Positions 1-5,213 of a stretch of 5,213 nt of DNA are shown in pieces. A model generated the notes under the pieces. The model worked only from the letters and a program-made list of their open reading frames with translations. It did not search any database and was not told where the DNA came from. The DNA is from Actinomycetota bacterium (GTDB taxonomy: Bacteria; Actinomycetota; Coriobacteriia; Anaerosomatales; D1FN1-002): contig VAUM01000121.1 of the NCBI GenBank assembly GCA_005774595.1, positions 1 to 5,213 on the forward strand, read 5' to 3'. The translations under genes and the position numbers were made by a program. Numbering within the stretch: the stretch's first letter is position 1; each line of letters begins with the position of its first letter.

Positions 1-1
1 C

Positions 2-211
2 GCTGACGTAGGCCCCCTCGTTCCTTAGCGTGACATAGCGGCTGCCCGGCAGGCCGCTTATCGTGCCGTTGAGCCTTGCGGTCGTGACGTCCACGAAGCT
101 GCTGTCGGAGCCCCCCATGAGCATGACGAACTCGAAGTAGTGCTCGCCTACGTTCACCGCCCTGGCGGCCGGCGGAACGGTTATGTACACCTCGGTGCTC
201 GCCCCCGGCGC
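2..211 (-). other. Atypical C-terminal segment of the MBL hydrolase ORF (possible fusion or chimeric join)
   Basis: These 70 codons (residues 359-428) continue the hydrolase frame but do not read like its family. Hydrolases of this type usually continue after the VYSQ-like motif with WxGYL, an acidic stretch and HASGHA. Here the segment is rich in beta-formers, Gly, Ser and Val (for example EHYFEFVMLMGG and VDVTTARLNGT), more like an extracellular beta-sandwich domain. Codon choice also shifts: three of four Arg codons are AGG, both Ile codons are ATA, and CTA, GTA, GCA, GTT and TAT occur. These codons are scarce in the rest of this gene and in lysA and hom. The real origin cannot be decided from the window. 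Confidence 0.55.
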
Positions 212-1285
212 CTGCGAGTAGACGAAGTCGGCCGCGTCGGCGAGCTTGTCGAGCAGCAGCATGGTCGGGGTGTTGTTGCGCGCGAGTACGAGGAACCGCT
301 CGGGGTGCAGGGCGAACTCGCGGGTCTCGAGCTTGGCGGCGTCGCGCACGCGGTACACCCACGGCATGAGGCCCGCGTCCTTCAGCGCCCGCACGTGCGC
401 TCGCACGAACTTCACGCGCACGCCCGGCCAGTCGTACTGCGGGAGCAACCTCGACAGCGGGCGGAGCCGTTCCTGGACGTACGCCTGGTACGGGTCGAGC
501 ACGAGCTGCCGACCGGCGCGCTTCGCGGCGCGAAACGCCGAGATGACCCGGTCCGGGTGCTGCCCGGAGGATAGGACCACCACGGCACTGTCCGTCTCCG
601 CGCACAGCGCAGCGAGCCGGCGCTCCACCGAGGACTCGTCGTCCGCACCGTGCAGCTCGGCATCGGTGCCGAGCATCGTCCCCTCGCAGATCAGCGTCCC
701 AAGACCGCGCAGGCGCTCGTCCGCGAGCAGCGAGCGCCGGCCGACGGCGGTACGGCCGTGCGCGCGCCAGTCGCCGGTGTACAGGAGCGACTCGCCGTCG
801 GCCTCCACCAGTAGCGCGCGGGCGTCGGGCGCGGAGTGGTTCACCGGCACCGGCGTGACCGTGAGCCCCCCGATGCGCAGCGCCCCTCGCGAAGGCAACT
901 CCCGGACCTCGCGCGGACGCGCGCCGCGAGGGGAGAACACGCGGCGGACGTCGATCATCGCCGCGGTCCCGCGCGACGCGTACACGGGGATGCCGGGGTG
1001 GGCGTGGTGCGCGAGCCCGTAGTGGTCGAGGTGCGCGTGCGTGAGCACGATCGCGGCGTAGCGCGGCGACGGGTCGTCCGCCCAAAGGCCGGGCACGTCA
1101 GGCGCGATGCCCTCGGCCACGAGCTCGCGCACGGGGCGCTCGTGCGTGCGGGGCGGGAAGTCGGCGCCGGTGTCGTCGTACAGCGGCATGCCGAGGTCGA
1201 GCAGGACGGCGGTGCCGTCGTCGGCCGTGACCTCGATGCACGTGCCGCCGATGCGGTCGGCCCCGGCCAGGACGCGGTGGTTCAT
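2..1285 (-). CDS. MBL-fold metallo-hydrolase, RNase J-like/beta-CASP type (3' end beyond the window)
   Basis: Reads from ATG at 1285 to the left edge, 428 codons without a stop. The N-terminal half is a metallo-beta-lactamase fold: the metal-binding motif HAHLDH is at residues 83-88, a further metal-ligand His (NHSAPDA) at 150, and Asp172 in YTGDW. An EGT motif at 201-203 matches beta-CASP motif A, followed by SSGQHPDR (239-246) and RAAKRAGRQLVLD, as in actinobacterial RNase J-like hydrolases. A nuclease or phosphodiesterase role is inferred from the family; the substrate is unknown, and no signal peptide is seen, so it should be cytoplasmic. The start has a strong GAGGAG site 7 bases upstream. 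It follows the lipoprotein gene on the same strand with a 79-base gap. Oddity: similarity to the family ends near YSQ (356-358). The C-terminal HxSGHA motif and terminal His expected after that point are not seen. Confidence 0.85.
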   Translation of the reverse strand, partial: MNHRVLAGADRIGGTCIEVTADDGTAVLLDLGMPLYDDTGADFPPRTHERPVRELVAEGIAPDVPGLWADDPSPRYAAIVLTHAHLDHYGLAHHAHPGIPVYASRGTAAMIDVRRVFSPRGARPREVRELPSRGALRIGGLTVTPVPVNHSAPDARALLVEADGESLLYTGDWRAHGRTAVGRRSLLADERLRGLGTLICEGTMLGTDAELHGADDESSVERRLAALCAETDSAVVVLSSGQHPDRVISAFRAAKRAGRQLVLDPYQAYVQERLRPLSRLLPQYDWPGVRVKFVRAHVRALKDAGLMPWVYRVRDAAKLETREFALHPERFLVLARNNTPTMLLLDKLADAADFVYSQAPGASTEVYITVPPAARAVNVGEHYFEFVMLMGGSDSSFVDVTTARLNGTISGLPGSRYVTLRNEGAYVS

Positions 1286-1291
1286 GGTGAC

Positions 1292-1329
1292 GCTCCTCTT
1301 CTTCGATCCGCTTCTTCTCGAAGAGGAGC
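1292..1329 (-). promoter_or_regulatory. Inverted repeat covering the ribosome binding site of the MBL hydrolase
   Basis: On the minus strand, GCTCCTCTTCGA (1329-1318) can pair with TCGAAG plus AGGAGC (1306-1301 and 1297-1292). This gives 12 base pairs with a 3-base bulge and an 11-base loop. An alternative is an uninterrupted 10-bp stem, GCTCCTCTTC with GAAGAGGAGC. The 3' arm contains the Shine-Dalgarno GAGGAG (1298-1293), 7 bases before the ATG. There is no T-run after the stem, so an intrinsic terminator for the upstream lipoprotein gene is less likely than translational sequestering or an mRNA-processing structure. The structure is read directly; its function is inferred. Confidence 0.5.
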
Positions 1330-1364
1330 CTAGCGCCGCCCTCTGACACGCAGTCGTGCGATGG

Positions 1365-1703
1365 TCACTCGTTCGGCGCCATCCCGTGGATCGAGCACTC
1401 GAAGCCCCACTCGGTCGGCACGTAGATGAACGTGCCGCCAGCCGGGCACACGAGCGGCCTGGACAGGATGCCCTGCTTGTACATCCACTCCGGCGTGATG
1501 CCCGCGACCGGCCGCCCGCCGCCTTCCGTCCAGCGGAAGACCTCGCTCATCGCGGCGACCTGGTTCGCGCAGCAGGTTGGCTTCGCCGCGGGGTCGTCCG
1601 CCGACATCGTGGGGGCGGGGGCCTCGGTCCTGCTCAGGCATCCCGCTGCCGCGAGCGCCACAGCCGCGAGCGCGATCGCCACGCACCGTCCGTTCCTTGC
1701 CAT
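1365..1703 (-). CDS. Small lipoprotein with a pseudopilin-like head domain
   Basis: A 112-residue protein. The N-terminus is a lipoprotein signal: charged start (MARNGR), hydrophobic stretch 7-20 and lipobox AAGC with the lipidated Cys at 22. An Ala/Pro/Asp-rich linker (about 23-42) follows. Residues 44-107 run CCANQ, a short predicted helix, GGGRPVAGITPEWM, then CPAGGTFIY (86-94) and ECSIHG (102-107). This order resembles the C-terminal heads of type II secretion/competence pseudopilins, where C..NQ..I, CP.GG.Y.. and C(S/T).HG are typical. The prepilin-peptidase site and the long N-terminal TM helix of a pilin are missing. Attachment to the outer face of the cytoplasmic membrane is inferred. 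The start has AGGAGG 5 bases upstream. Cys86 and Cys103 may form a disulfide. Function is unknown; an accessory of a pilus-like machine or an unrelated use of the fold are both possible. Confidence 0.75.
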   Translation of the reverse strand: MARNGRCVAIALAAVALAAAGCLSRTEAPAPTMSADDPAAKPTCCANQVAAMSEVFRWTEGGGRPVAGITPEWMYKQGILSRPLVCPAGGTFIYVPTEWGFECSIHGMAPNE

Positions 1704-1831
1704 CGGGGCCTCCTTCGGGTGGTGTCGCCGCCATCGATGCTACACCGCCCGCGGCGCGCCGGCGCAGGCGCGCGCGAGGCGTCCGCTACAATGGGCGTCC
1801 GCACGCCGCCCCTTGCCGAGGAGTACCGCCC
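1704..1831. promoter_or_regulatory. Divergent intergenic region between the lipoprotein gene and lysA
   Basis: This 128-base stretch must hold the promoters of both divergent genes. Reading plus, TACAAT at 1787-1792 is a good -10 hexamer for lysA, 25 bases before its Shine-Dalgarno GAGGAG (1818-1823, 8 bases before the ATG); no clear -35 is visible at the proper distance. Reading minus, TAGCAT (1742-1737) is a weak -10 candidate for the lipoprotein gene. The middle (1748-1779) is an almost pure G/C run containing the palindrome GGCGCGCC (1753-1760). In this composition such a palindrome can be chance. Confidence 0.45.
1787..1792 (+). promoter_or_regulatory. Candidate -10 element of the lysA promoter
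   Basis: TACAAT matches the housekeeping -10 consensus at five of six positions and stands out in a G/C-only neighbourhood. The predicted transcript start near 1799 would give a leader of about 33 bases. There is no recognisable -35, which is common in high-GC actinobacteria. The same 9-mer context TCCGCTACA recurs upstream of hom. Confidence 0.45.
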
Positions 1832-3193
1832 ATGGGTACCGACAACCTCACCGAGCCCGTCCCGTCCGAGCCGGCCGACCCGCACGCCGACCTGTCGAGC
1901 GTGCTGCCGATGACCGCCGAGATCGTCGACGGCCGCCTGATCGTCGGTGGCATCGACATGGTCGACCTCGCGTGCGAGCGCGGCACCGCGCTCTACGTCA
2001 TGGACGAGGCGCAGATCCGCCACCAGCTGCGCGAGTTCCGGAAGTGGACCTCGTACCACTGGGCCGACGTCGAGACCGTCTACGCCGCCAAGGCCTTCAT
2101 GTGCAAGGCGATGTGCCGCCTCGTGCATGAGGAGGGCTGCATGGTCCTGTGCGCCTCGGGCGGCGAACTCGCCATCGCGCTCTCGGCCGGCGTTCCCGCC
2201 TCGCGCACGCAGGTGCACGGCAACAACAAGACCCCCGGCGAGATCGAGGAGGCCGTCGCCGCGGGCGTCGACCGCATAGTGGCCGACTCCCTGCTCGAGC
2301 TCGAGCGCATCAGCGAGGCCGCGGTCCGGCTCGGCCGCACCCAGGCGGTGCTGCTGCGCATCACGCCGGGCATCAAGCCCGACACTCACGGCTACATCCA
2401 GACCGGCCAGGAGGACAGCAAGTTCGGTTTCGGCCTGAACCACGGACTCGCGCTCGAGGGCGTGCGCCGTGCCTGCGACCTGCCCGGCGTCGACTTCGCG
2501 GGCTTGCACATGCACATCGGGTCGCAGATCTTCGCGCTGCAAAGCTACGCGAAGGCCATCGAGGTCATGGTCGCGTTCATGGCCGAGGTGGCCGCCGAGA
2601 GCGGCTGCCCGGTGCGCGACCTCGACGTCGGCGGCGGCATCGGCATCAAGTACGGCCTGGCCGACGAGCCGTCCACCATCGAGCAGTTCGGCAAGGTCGT
2701 CGTCGATGGCATCAAGGACGAGTGCGAGCGTCACGGCCTGCCCGTGCCGCGCATCCTCATCGAGCCGGGCCGCGCGGTCGTGGCCAGCGCCGGCATCACG
2801 CTGTACACGGTCGGTACCATCAAGGAGGTGCCCGGCATCCGCACCTACGTGGCGATCGACGGCGGCATGACCGACAACATCCGGCCGGCGCTGTACGGCG
2901 CGCGCTACGAGTGCCTCGTCGCGAACAAGGCCGACGGGCCGCGGACCGAGATCGTCACCATCGCGGGCAAGCACTGCGAGACCGGCGACCTCATCGCGCG
3001 CGACACGCCGCTGCAGCCGGTCGAGACCGGCGACGTCATCGCGGTGTGCGCCACAGGCGCGTACTGCCGCTCGATGGCGAGCAACTACAACCAGCAGGTG
3101 CGCCCGGCCGTGGTGTTCGTCGCCGACGGGAAGGCGCGCGAGGTCGTGCGGCGCGAGACGTACGACGACCTCATGCGCTGCGACGTGGAGTAG
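1832..3193 (+). CDS. lysA: Diaminopimelate decarboxylase
   Basis: A 453-residue PLP enzyme that decarboxylates meso-2,6-diaminopimelate to L-lysine, the last step of lysine synthesis, in the cytoplasm. The alanine-racemase-like TIM barrel spans about 50-315 and the C-terminal beta domain about 316-440. Visible signatures are the PLP Lys87 in VYAAKAF, HGNNKT (129-134), HMHIGSQ (226-232), the phosphate-binding GGGIGIKY (267-274), EPGR (311-314), GKHCETGD (379-386, with the Cys that family dimers contribute to the partner's site) and GAYCRSMASNYN (409-420). Length is normal; the first ~27 residues are a variable extension. The ATG has GAGGAG 8 bases upstream; longer in-frame readings to the left lack similarity and overlap the divergent promoter region. 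An uncommon feature is Cys91, 95, 103 and 107 (CX3C-X7-CX3C) close to the PLP lysine. hom lies 337 bases downstream. Confidence 0.97.
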   Translation: MGTDNLTEPVPSEPADPHADLSSVLPMTAEIVDGRLIVGGIDMVDLACERGTALYVMDEAQIRHQLREFRKWTSYHWADVETVYAAKAFMCKAMCRLVHEEGCMVLCASGGELAIALSAGVPASRTQVHGNNKTPGEIEEAVAAGVDRIVADSLLELERISEAAVRLGRTQAVLLRITPGIKPDTHGYIQTGQEDSKFGFGLNHGLALEGVRRACDLPGVDFAGLHMHIGSQIFALQSYAKAIEVMVAFMAEVAAESGCPVRDLDVGGGIGIKYGLADEPSTIEQFGKVVVDGIKDECERHGLPVPRILIEPGRAVVASAGITLYTVGTIKEVPGIRTYVAIDGGMTDNIRPALYGARYECLVANKADGPRTEIVTIAGKHCETGDLIARDTPLQPVETGDVIAVCATGAYCRSMASNYNQQVRPAVVFVADGKAREVVRRETYDDLMRCDVE

Positions 3194-3237
3194 ATCCCGA
3201 ACGCGTGGCGCTTCACGGCCGCCGCTCCGCCGCGAGT

Positions 3238-3253
3238 GTCCACACAGTCCACA
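3238..3253 (+). repeat. Short tandem repeat GTCCACA, period 9
   Basis: GTCCACA occurs at 3238-3244 and 3247-3253, with CA between, so the unit is GTCCACACA. Two copies only. It might be a protein-binding site but could easily be chance. Confidence 0.3.
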
Positions 3254-3255
3254 GG

Positions 3256-3302
3256 AGCGACCGTTCGTCGCTGATTCCCGACCGTGCGCCATTTCGTCAC
3301 GG
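3256..3302 (+). terminator. Weak hairpin pair after lysA, possible terminator
   Basis: AGCGAC (3256-3261) pairs with GTCGCT (3267-3272) around a 5-base loop. A second stem, CCGTG (3282-3286) with CACGG (3298-3302), lies just downstream. Neither is followed by a T-run, so Rho-independent termination is doubtful; the location between lysA and the first hom promoter candidate is what suggests it. Confidence 0.25.
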
Positions 3303-3309
3303 GAACCCC

Positions 3310-3337
3310 TTGCGTCCGTGCGCGGGAGGTGTACAGT
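3310..3337 (+). promoter_or_regulatory. Candidate distal promoter of hom
   Basis: TTGCGT (3310-3315) and TACAGT (3332-3337) are separated by 16 bases and match the housekeeping -35/-10 consensus at three and four positions. Transcription starting near 3344 would give a leader of about 187 bases that begins exactly with the 3344-3414 stem. Judged by sequence only. Confidence 0.35.
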
Positions 3338-3343
3338 ACGTCT

Positions 3344-3414
3344 TGCGAGGCTCTTGAGACATCGGATGGGCGCTGCGGCAACGCAAGTTCGTTCGGTCGG
3401 ATCGGGGCCTCGCA
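3344..3414 (+). ncRNA. Candidate structured leader element upstream of hom
   Basis: TGCGAGGC (3344-3351) is complementary to GCCTCGCA (3407-3414), an 8-bp closing stem. It encloses a perfect hairpin: TGCG (3374-3377), loop GCAA of GNRA type (3378-3381), CGCA (3382-3385). The remaining interior has no strong pairing. A 7-bp acceptor-like stem raised the idea of a tRNA, but there is no T-arm or anticodon arm. It could be a leader RNA motif or chance pairing in GC-rich DNA. Confidence 0.22.
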
Positions 3415-3423
3415 TCTTTGTGC

Positions 3424-3525
3424 CCGGAGGCCGCTGCGTGCCGCCGCGACGCCCCCAGGCGCCTTCCTCCGCTACACTCGTACACGCCGCGACACGTCCG
3501 CCGCGGCGCGAGGCGATCCGGAGGC
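3424..3525 (+). repeat. Duplicated Shine-Dalgarno-like octamer with a complementary site between
   Basis: CCGGAGGC occurs at 3424-3431 and again at 3518-3525, where it contains the hom Shine-Dalgarno GGAGG (3520-3524). CCTCCG at 3466-3471 is complementary to both copies, so pairing with one would free the other. The complementarity is only 6 bp, so chance is a serious alternative. Confidence 0.3.
3473..3478 (+). promoter_or_regulatory. Candidate proximal -10 element of hom
   Basis: TACACT matches the -10 consensus at four of six positions and shares the preceding context TCCGCTACA (3468-3476) with the lysA -10 region (1782-1790). The start would lie near 3485, leaving a leader of about 46 bases. 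No -35 is evident. If this is the main promoter, the structured segment upstream would not be part of the hom transcript. Confidence 0.35.
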
Positions 3526-3530
3526 ATGGC

Positions 3531-4820
3531 ATGCGCATCGTCCGAGTGGGACTCATCGGGCTCGGCACCGTCGGCAGCGGCGTCATCGAGATCTTCGCGC
3601 GCCACGGCCGCGAGTTCGGCACGCATGCCGGTGTCGAGGTCGACCTGGTGCGCTTCTGCGACCGCGACGAAGCCCGGTTCGAGTCGCTCGGGCTCGACCG
3701 TGCGAAGTGCACCACCGACTGGCACGCGGTCGCCGAGGCTGACGACGTCGACGTGGTCATCGAGCTCATCGGCGGCACCGGCATCGCGCGCGAGGTCGTG
3801 CTCGCGGCGCTCGCGGCCGACAAGTCGGTCGTCACCGCGAACAAGGCCCTGCTCGCCACGCACGGCCAGGAGGTCTTCGACGCGGCCGCCGCGGCCGGTG
3901 TCGACCTGCTGTTCGAGGCCAGCGTCGGCGGCGGCATCCCCATCATCGGCCCGCTGAAACACTCGCTGACCGGCAACGAGATCACCAAGGTGATGGGCAT
4001 CGTGAACGGCACGACCAACTACATGCTCACGCGCATGGCCGAGGACGGCCTCGACTACGACACGGCCCTGGCGGAGGCGCAGGCGCGCGGGTTCGCCGAG
4101 GCGGACCCCACCGCCGACGTCGACGGCTACGACGCCGCCGCGAAGATCGCCATCCTCGCGTCCATCGCGTTCAACTCGCGCGTGCTGCTCGAGCAGGTAC
4201 CTGCCGAGGGCATCCGGGGGCTCACGCCGGGCGACATCGAGTACGCGCGGGAGATGGGGTACGCGGTCAAGCTGCTCGCCATCGCGAGGCGCACCCCCGA
4301 GGGCGTCGACATCCGCGTGCACCCCACGCTCATCCGCGACTCGCATCCGCTCGCTACGGTGGGCGGCGTCTACAACGCGATCTACGTGGTGGGCGATGCG
4401 GTGGGCGAGACGATGTTCTTCGGCGAGGGCGCCGGCTCGTTGCCGGCCGCCTCGGCGGTCGTGGGCGACGTCATCGAGGTCGCCCGGCACATCACGCACG
4501 AGGTGACCGCGATGGTCGGTTGCACCTGCACCGAGTCGCTGCCGGTCCGCGACATCGCCGCGCTGCATGCCGCGTACTACATCCGCCTGATCGTCGCCGA
4601 CCGGCCCGGCGTGCTCGCCGCCACCTCGAAGGTCTTCGCGGACCACGGCGTGTCGCTGGCCTCGGTCATCCAGAAGTCGCCGAAGGGCGCGGCCGACGCG
4701 GAGCTCGTCTACGTCACACACGAGGCCGCCGAGGCGGACGTGCGCGACTCTCTCGCCGAGATCGGGGCGCTCGAGGCGGTCGCCGAGGTCGGCTCCGTCA
4801 TCCGCGTCGAGGACCTGTAG
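3531..4820 (+). CDS. hom: Homoserine dehydrogenase with C-terminal ACT domain
   Basis: A 429-residue enzyme reducing L-aspartate-4-semialdehyde to L-homoserine with NAD(P)H, the branch point to threonine, isoleucine and methionine. The Rossmann domain begins at once with VGLIGLGTVGSG (6-17); TANKALLA (102-109) carries the conserved Lys105. The catalytic domain shows NGTTNY (159-164), GFAEADPTADVDGYDAAAK (187-205) with Glu190, Asp196, Asp201 and Lys205 in the positions of the yeast enzyme's substrate and catalytic residues. Residues 349-429 (YYIRLIVADRPGVLA onward) are an ACT domain, which in family members mediates feedback inhibition, usually by threonine. It is a monofunctional enzyme without an aspartokinase part. 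The ATG at 3531 has GGAGG 6 bases upstream; an ATG at 3526 is out of frame. The next gene starts 13 bases after the stop, suggesting cotranscription. Confidence 0.97.
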   Translation: MRIVRVGLIGLGTVGSGVIEIFARHGREFGTHAGVEVDLVRFCDRDEARFESLGLDRAKCTTDWHAVAEADDVDVVIELIGGTGIAREVVLAALAADKSVVTANKALLATHGQEVFDAAAAAGVDLLFEASVGGGIPIIGPLKHSLTGNEITKVMGIVNGTTNYMLTRMAEDGLDYDTALAEAQARGFAEADPTADVDGYDAAAKIAILASIAFNSRVLLEQVPAEGIRGLTPGDIEYAREMGYAVKLLAIARRTPEGVDIRVHPTLIRDSHPLATVGGVYNAIYVVGDAVGETMFFGEGAGSLPAASAVVGDVIEVARHITHEVTAMVGCTCTESLPVRDIAALHAAYYIRLIVADRPGVLAATSKVFADHGVSLASVIQKSPKGAADAELVYVTHEAAEADVRDSLAEIGALEAVAEVGSVIRVEDL

Positions 4821-4833
4821 GGGAGCGGACGCC

Positions 4834-5213
4834 GTGGCCGAGGGGGCCGGCACGCGGTCGGAGGCGGTCGCTGCGCGCGGCGGCGGCTGGGCGCTGACCA
4901 CCGGCATCGCGCTGCTCGGCATTCCCGTCGCAGTGCTCGCGCAACTCGCGCCCGCGCCGGCCGCGGGCGCCGCGGGCGTCGCGCTCGCGTGCGTGCTCGC
5001 GTGGCGCGTCTTCCGAGAACCCGAGCACGGCGTGTATGCGCTCGTGGTGCTCATGCCGCTCACCGACCTGGGGGTCGTGTGGCCCGGCACCGGCGTGCGG
5101 CTCTCGTACGTCGCGTTCACCGCCGCGGTCGCCGGGTGGGCGTGGGCGCGTCTGCGCGTGGCCGAGCCGCACCCGCGGCCGCACCGGCTCGTGTGGGCGC
5201 TGCTCACCCCGGC
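4834..5213 (+). CDS. Multi-pass membrane protein, possibly O-antigen ligase/polymerase-like (N-terminal part)
   Basis: GTG start with GGGGAG (4820-4825) 8 bases upstream, overlapping the last base of the hom stop; the frame stays open to the right edge, giving 126 residues. After a short polar N-terminus (1-18) come hydrophobic segments at about 19-38, 41-59, 67-83 and 88-105, separated by short polar turns such as FREPEHG (60-66). The pattern of a PE-G turn, then LVVLMPLTD and TGVRLSYVAF, resembles N-termini of O-antigen ligase/Wzy-type polymerases, which assemble or attach surface polysaccharide in the membrane. The assignment rests on this short part only; another polytopic membrane protein is possible. 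The in-frame GTG and close spacing to hom favour translational coupling. It is not a homoserine kinase or threonine synthase. Confidence 0.7.
   Translation, partial: MAEGAGTRSEAVAARGGGWALTTGIALLGIPVAVLAQLAPAPAAGAAGVALACVLAWRVFREPEHGVYALVVLMPLTDLGVVWPGTGVRLSYVAFTAAVAGWAWARLRVAEPHPRPHRLVWALLTP

Larger units (their letters stand above)
3194..3530 (+). other. Long lysA-hom intergenic region, no convincing gene
   Basis: No supported coding gene lies in these 337 bases. In-frame extension of hom to the left is open but shows no family similarity. The stretch holds, in order: a short tandem repeat (3238-3253), two small hairpins (3256-3272 and 3282-3302), a plausible promoter (3310-3337), a closed stem enclosing a GNRA-tetraloop hairpin (3344-3414), a second -10-like hexamer (3473-3478) and the hom ribosome binding site (3520-3524). 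The length suggests independent transcription of hom, possibly with a regulatory leader. I do not recognise a known riboswitch class, T-box or lysine-riboswitch core, or a Thr/Ile-rich leader peptide. Confidence 0.6.

Noticed and set aside
246..1022. A 258-codon plus-strand open frame
   Set aside because: It lies opposite the MBL hydrolase, whose HxHxDH, YTGD and EGT motifs show the minus strand is coding. The plus translation is Ser/Arg-rich without motifs.
1753..1760. Palindrome GGCGCGCC as an operator
   Set aside because: It sits in an almost pure G/C run where such palindromes are expected by chance, and there is no second copy near the other promoter candidates.
3361..3390. CGGCAAC within the hom leader as a SAM-riboswitch core
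   Set aside because: The remaining SAM-I/IV core elements and their spacing are absent; the match is confined to a short hairpin loop region.
3345..3414. A tRNA-like 7-bp acceptor stem (GCGAGGC/GCCTCGC) with a following A
   Set aside because: No T-arm with a TTC loop next to the 3' arm, no 7-base anticodon loop, and the enclosed hairpin has a 4-base loop. Not a tRNA.
3318..3530. In-frame N-terminal extension of hom by 71 codons
   Set aside because: The extension is Arg/Pro-rich with no similarity to the family, while the ATG at 3531 has a good ribosome binding site and places the Rossmann glycines at the usual distance from the N-terminus.
1634..4018. A 794-codon open frame on the minus strand opposite lysA and the start of hom
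   Set aside because: It mirrors the strong G/C third-position bias of lysA and hom, has low-complexity Arg/Ala/Asp/His-rich composition, and shows no recognisable domain. Both plus-strand genes are unambiguous.
3297..5207. A 636-codon open frame on the minus strand opposite hom and the membrane protein
   Set aside because: Same antisense artefact: repetitive Arg/Asp/Gly/Val-rich translation without motifs, opposite a clear homoserine dehydrogenase.

Overview
The window is strongly GC-rich with G or C at most third codon positions. With a lysA-hom pair, this suggests a high-GC actinomycetote. A deep lineage such as Coriobacteriia or its relatives fits best, but that placement is inference; no rRNA or other marker is present.

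Layout, left to right. Positions 1-1285 (minus strand) carry a metallo-beta-lactamase-fold hydrolase of the RNase J-like/beta-CASP kind, which runs off the left edge. Its last ~70 codons in the window (2-211) do not resemble the expected C-terminus and use different codons, so a gene fusion or an assembly join is suspected. Upstream on the same strand (1365-1703) is a small lipoprotein whose mature part looks like the soluble head of a type II secretion/competence pseudopilin. A long inverted repeat between the two genes covers the hydrolase's ribosome binding site. A 128-base divergent intergenic region then separates this minus-strand pair from plus-strand lysA.

lysA (diaminopimelate decarboxylase, 1832-3193) and hom (homoserine dehydrogenase with ACT domain, 3531-4820) are separated by an unusually long 337-base gap. 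The gap has candidate promoters, a possible weak terminator and possible leader structure. Both enzymes belong to the aspartate-family pathway: LysA makes lysine from meso-diaminopimelate, and Hom commits aspartate semialdehyde to threonine, methionine and isoleucine. Just 13 bases after hom begins a multi-pass membrane protein (4834 to the right edge) that resembles the N-terminus of O-antigen ligase/polymerase-type proteins. It sits where thrC or thrB is found in many actinobacteria.

The core is ordinary amino-acid biosynthesis. The noteworthy parts are the lipidated pseudopilin-like head, the altered hydrolase C-terminus, the ribosome-binding-site hairpin and the structured lysA-hom gap. 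No mobile element, CRISPR array, tRNA or rRNA was seen.
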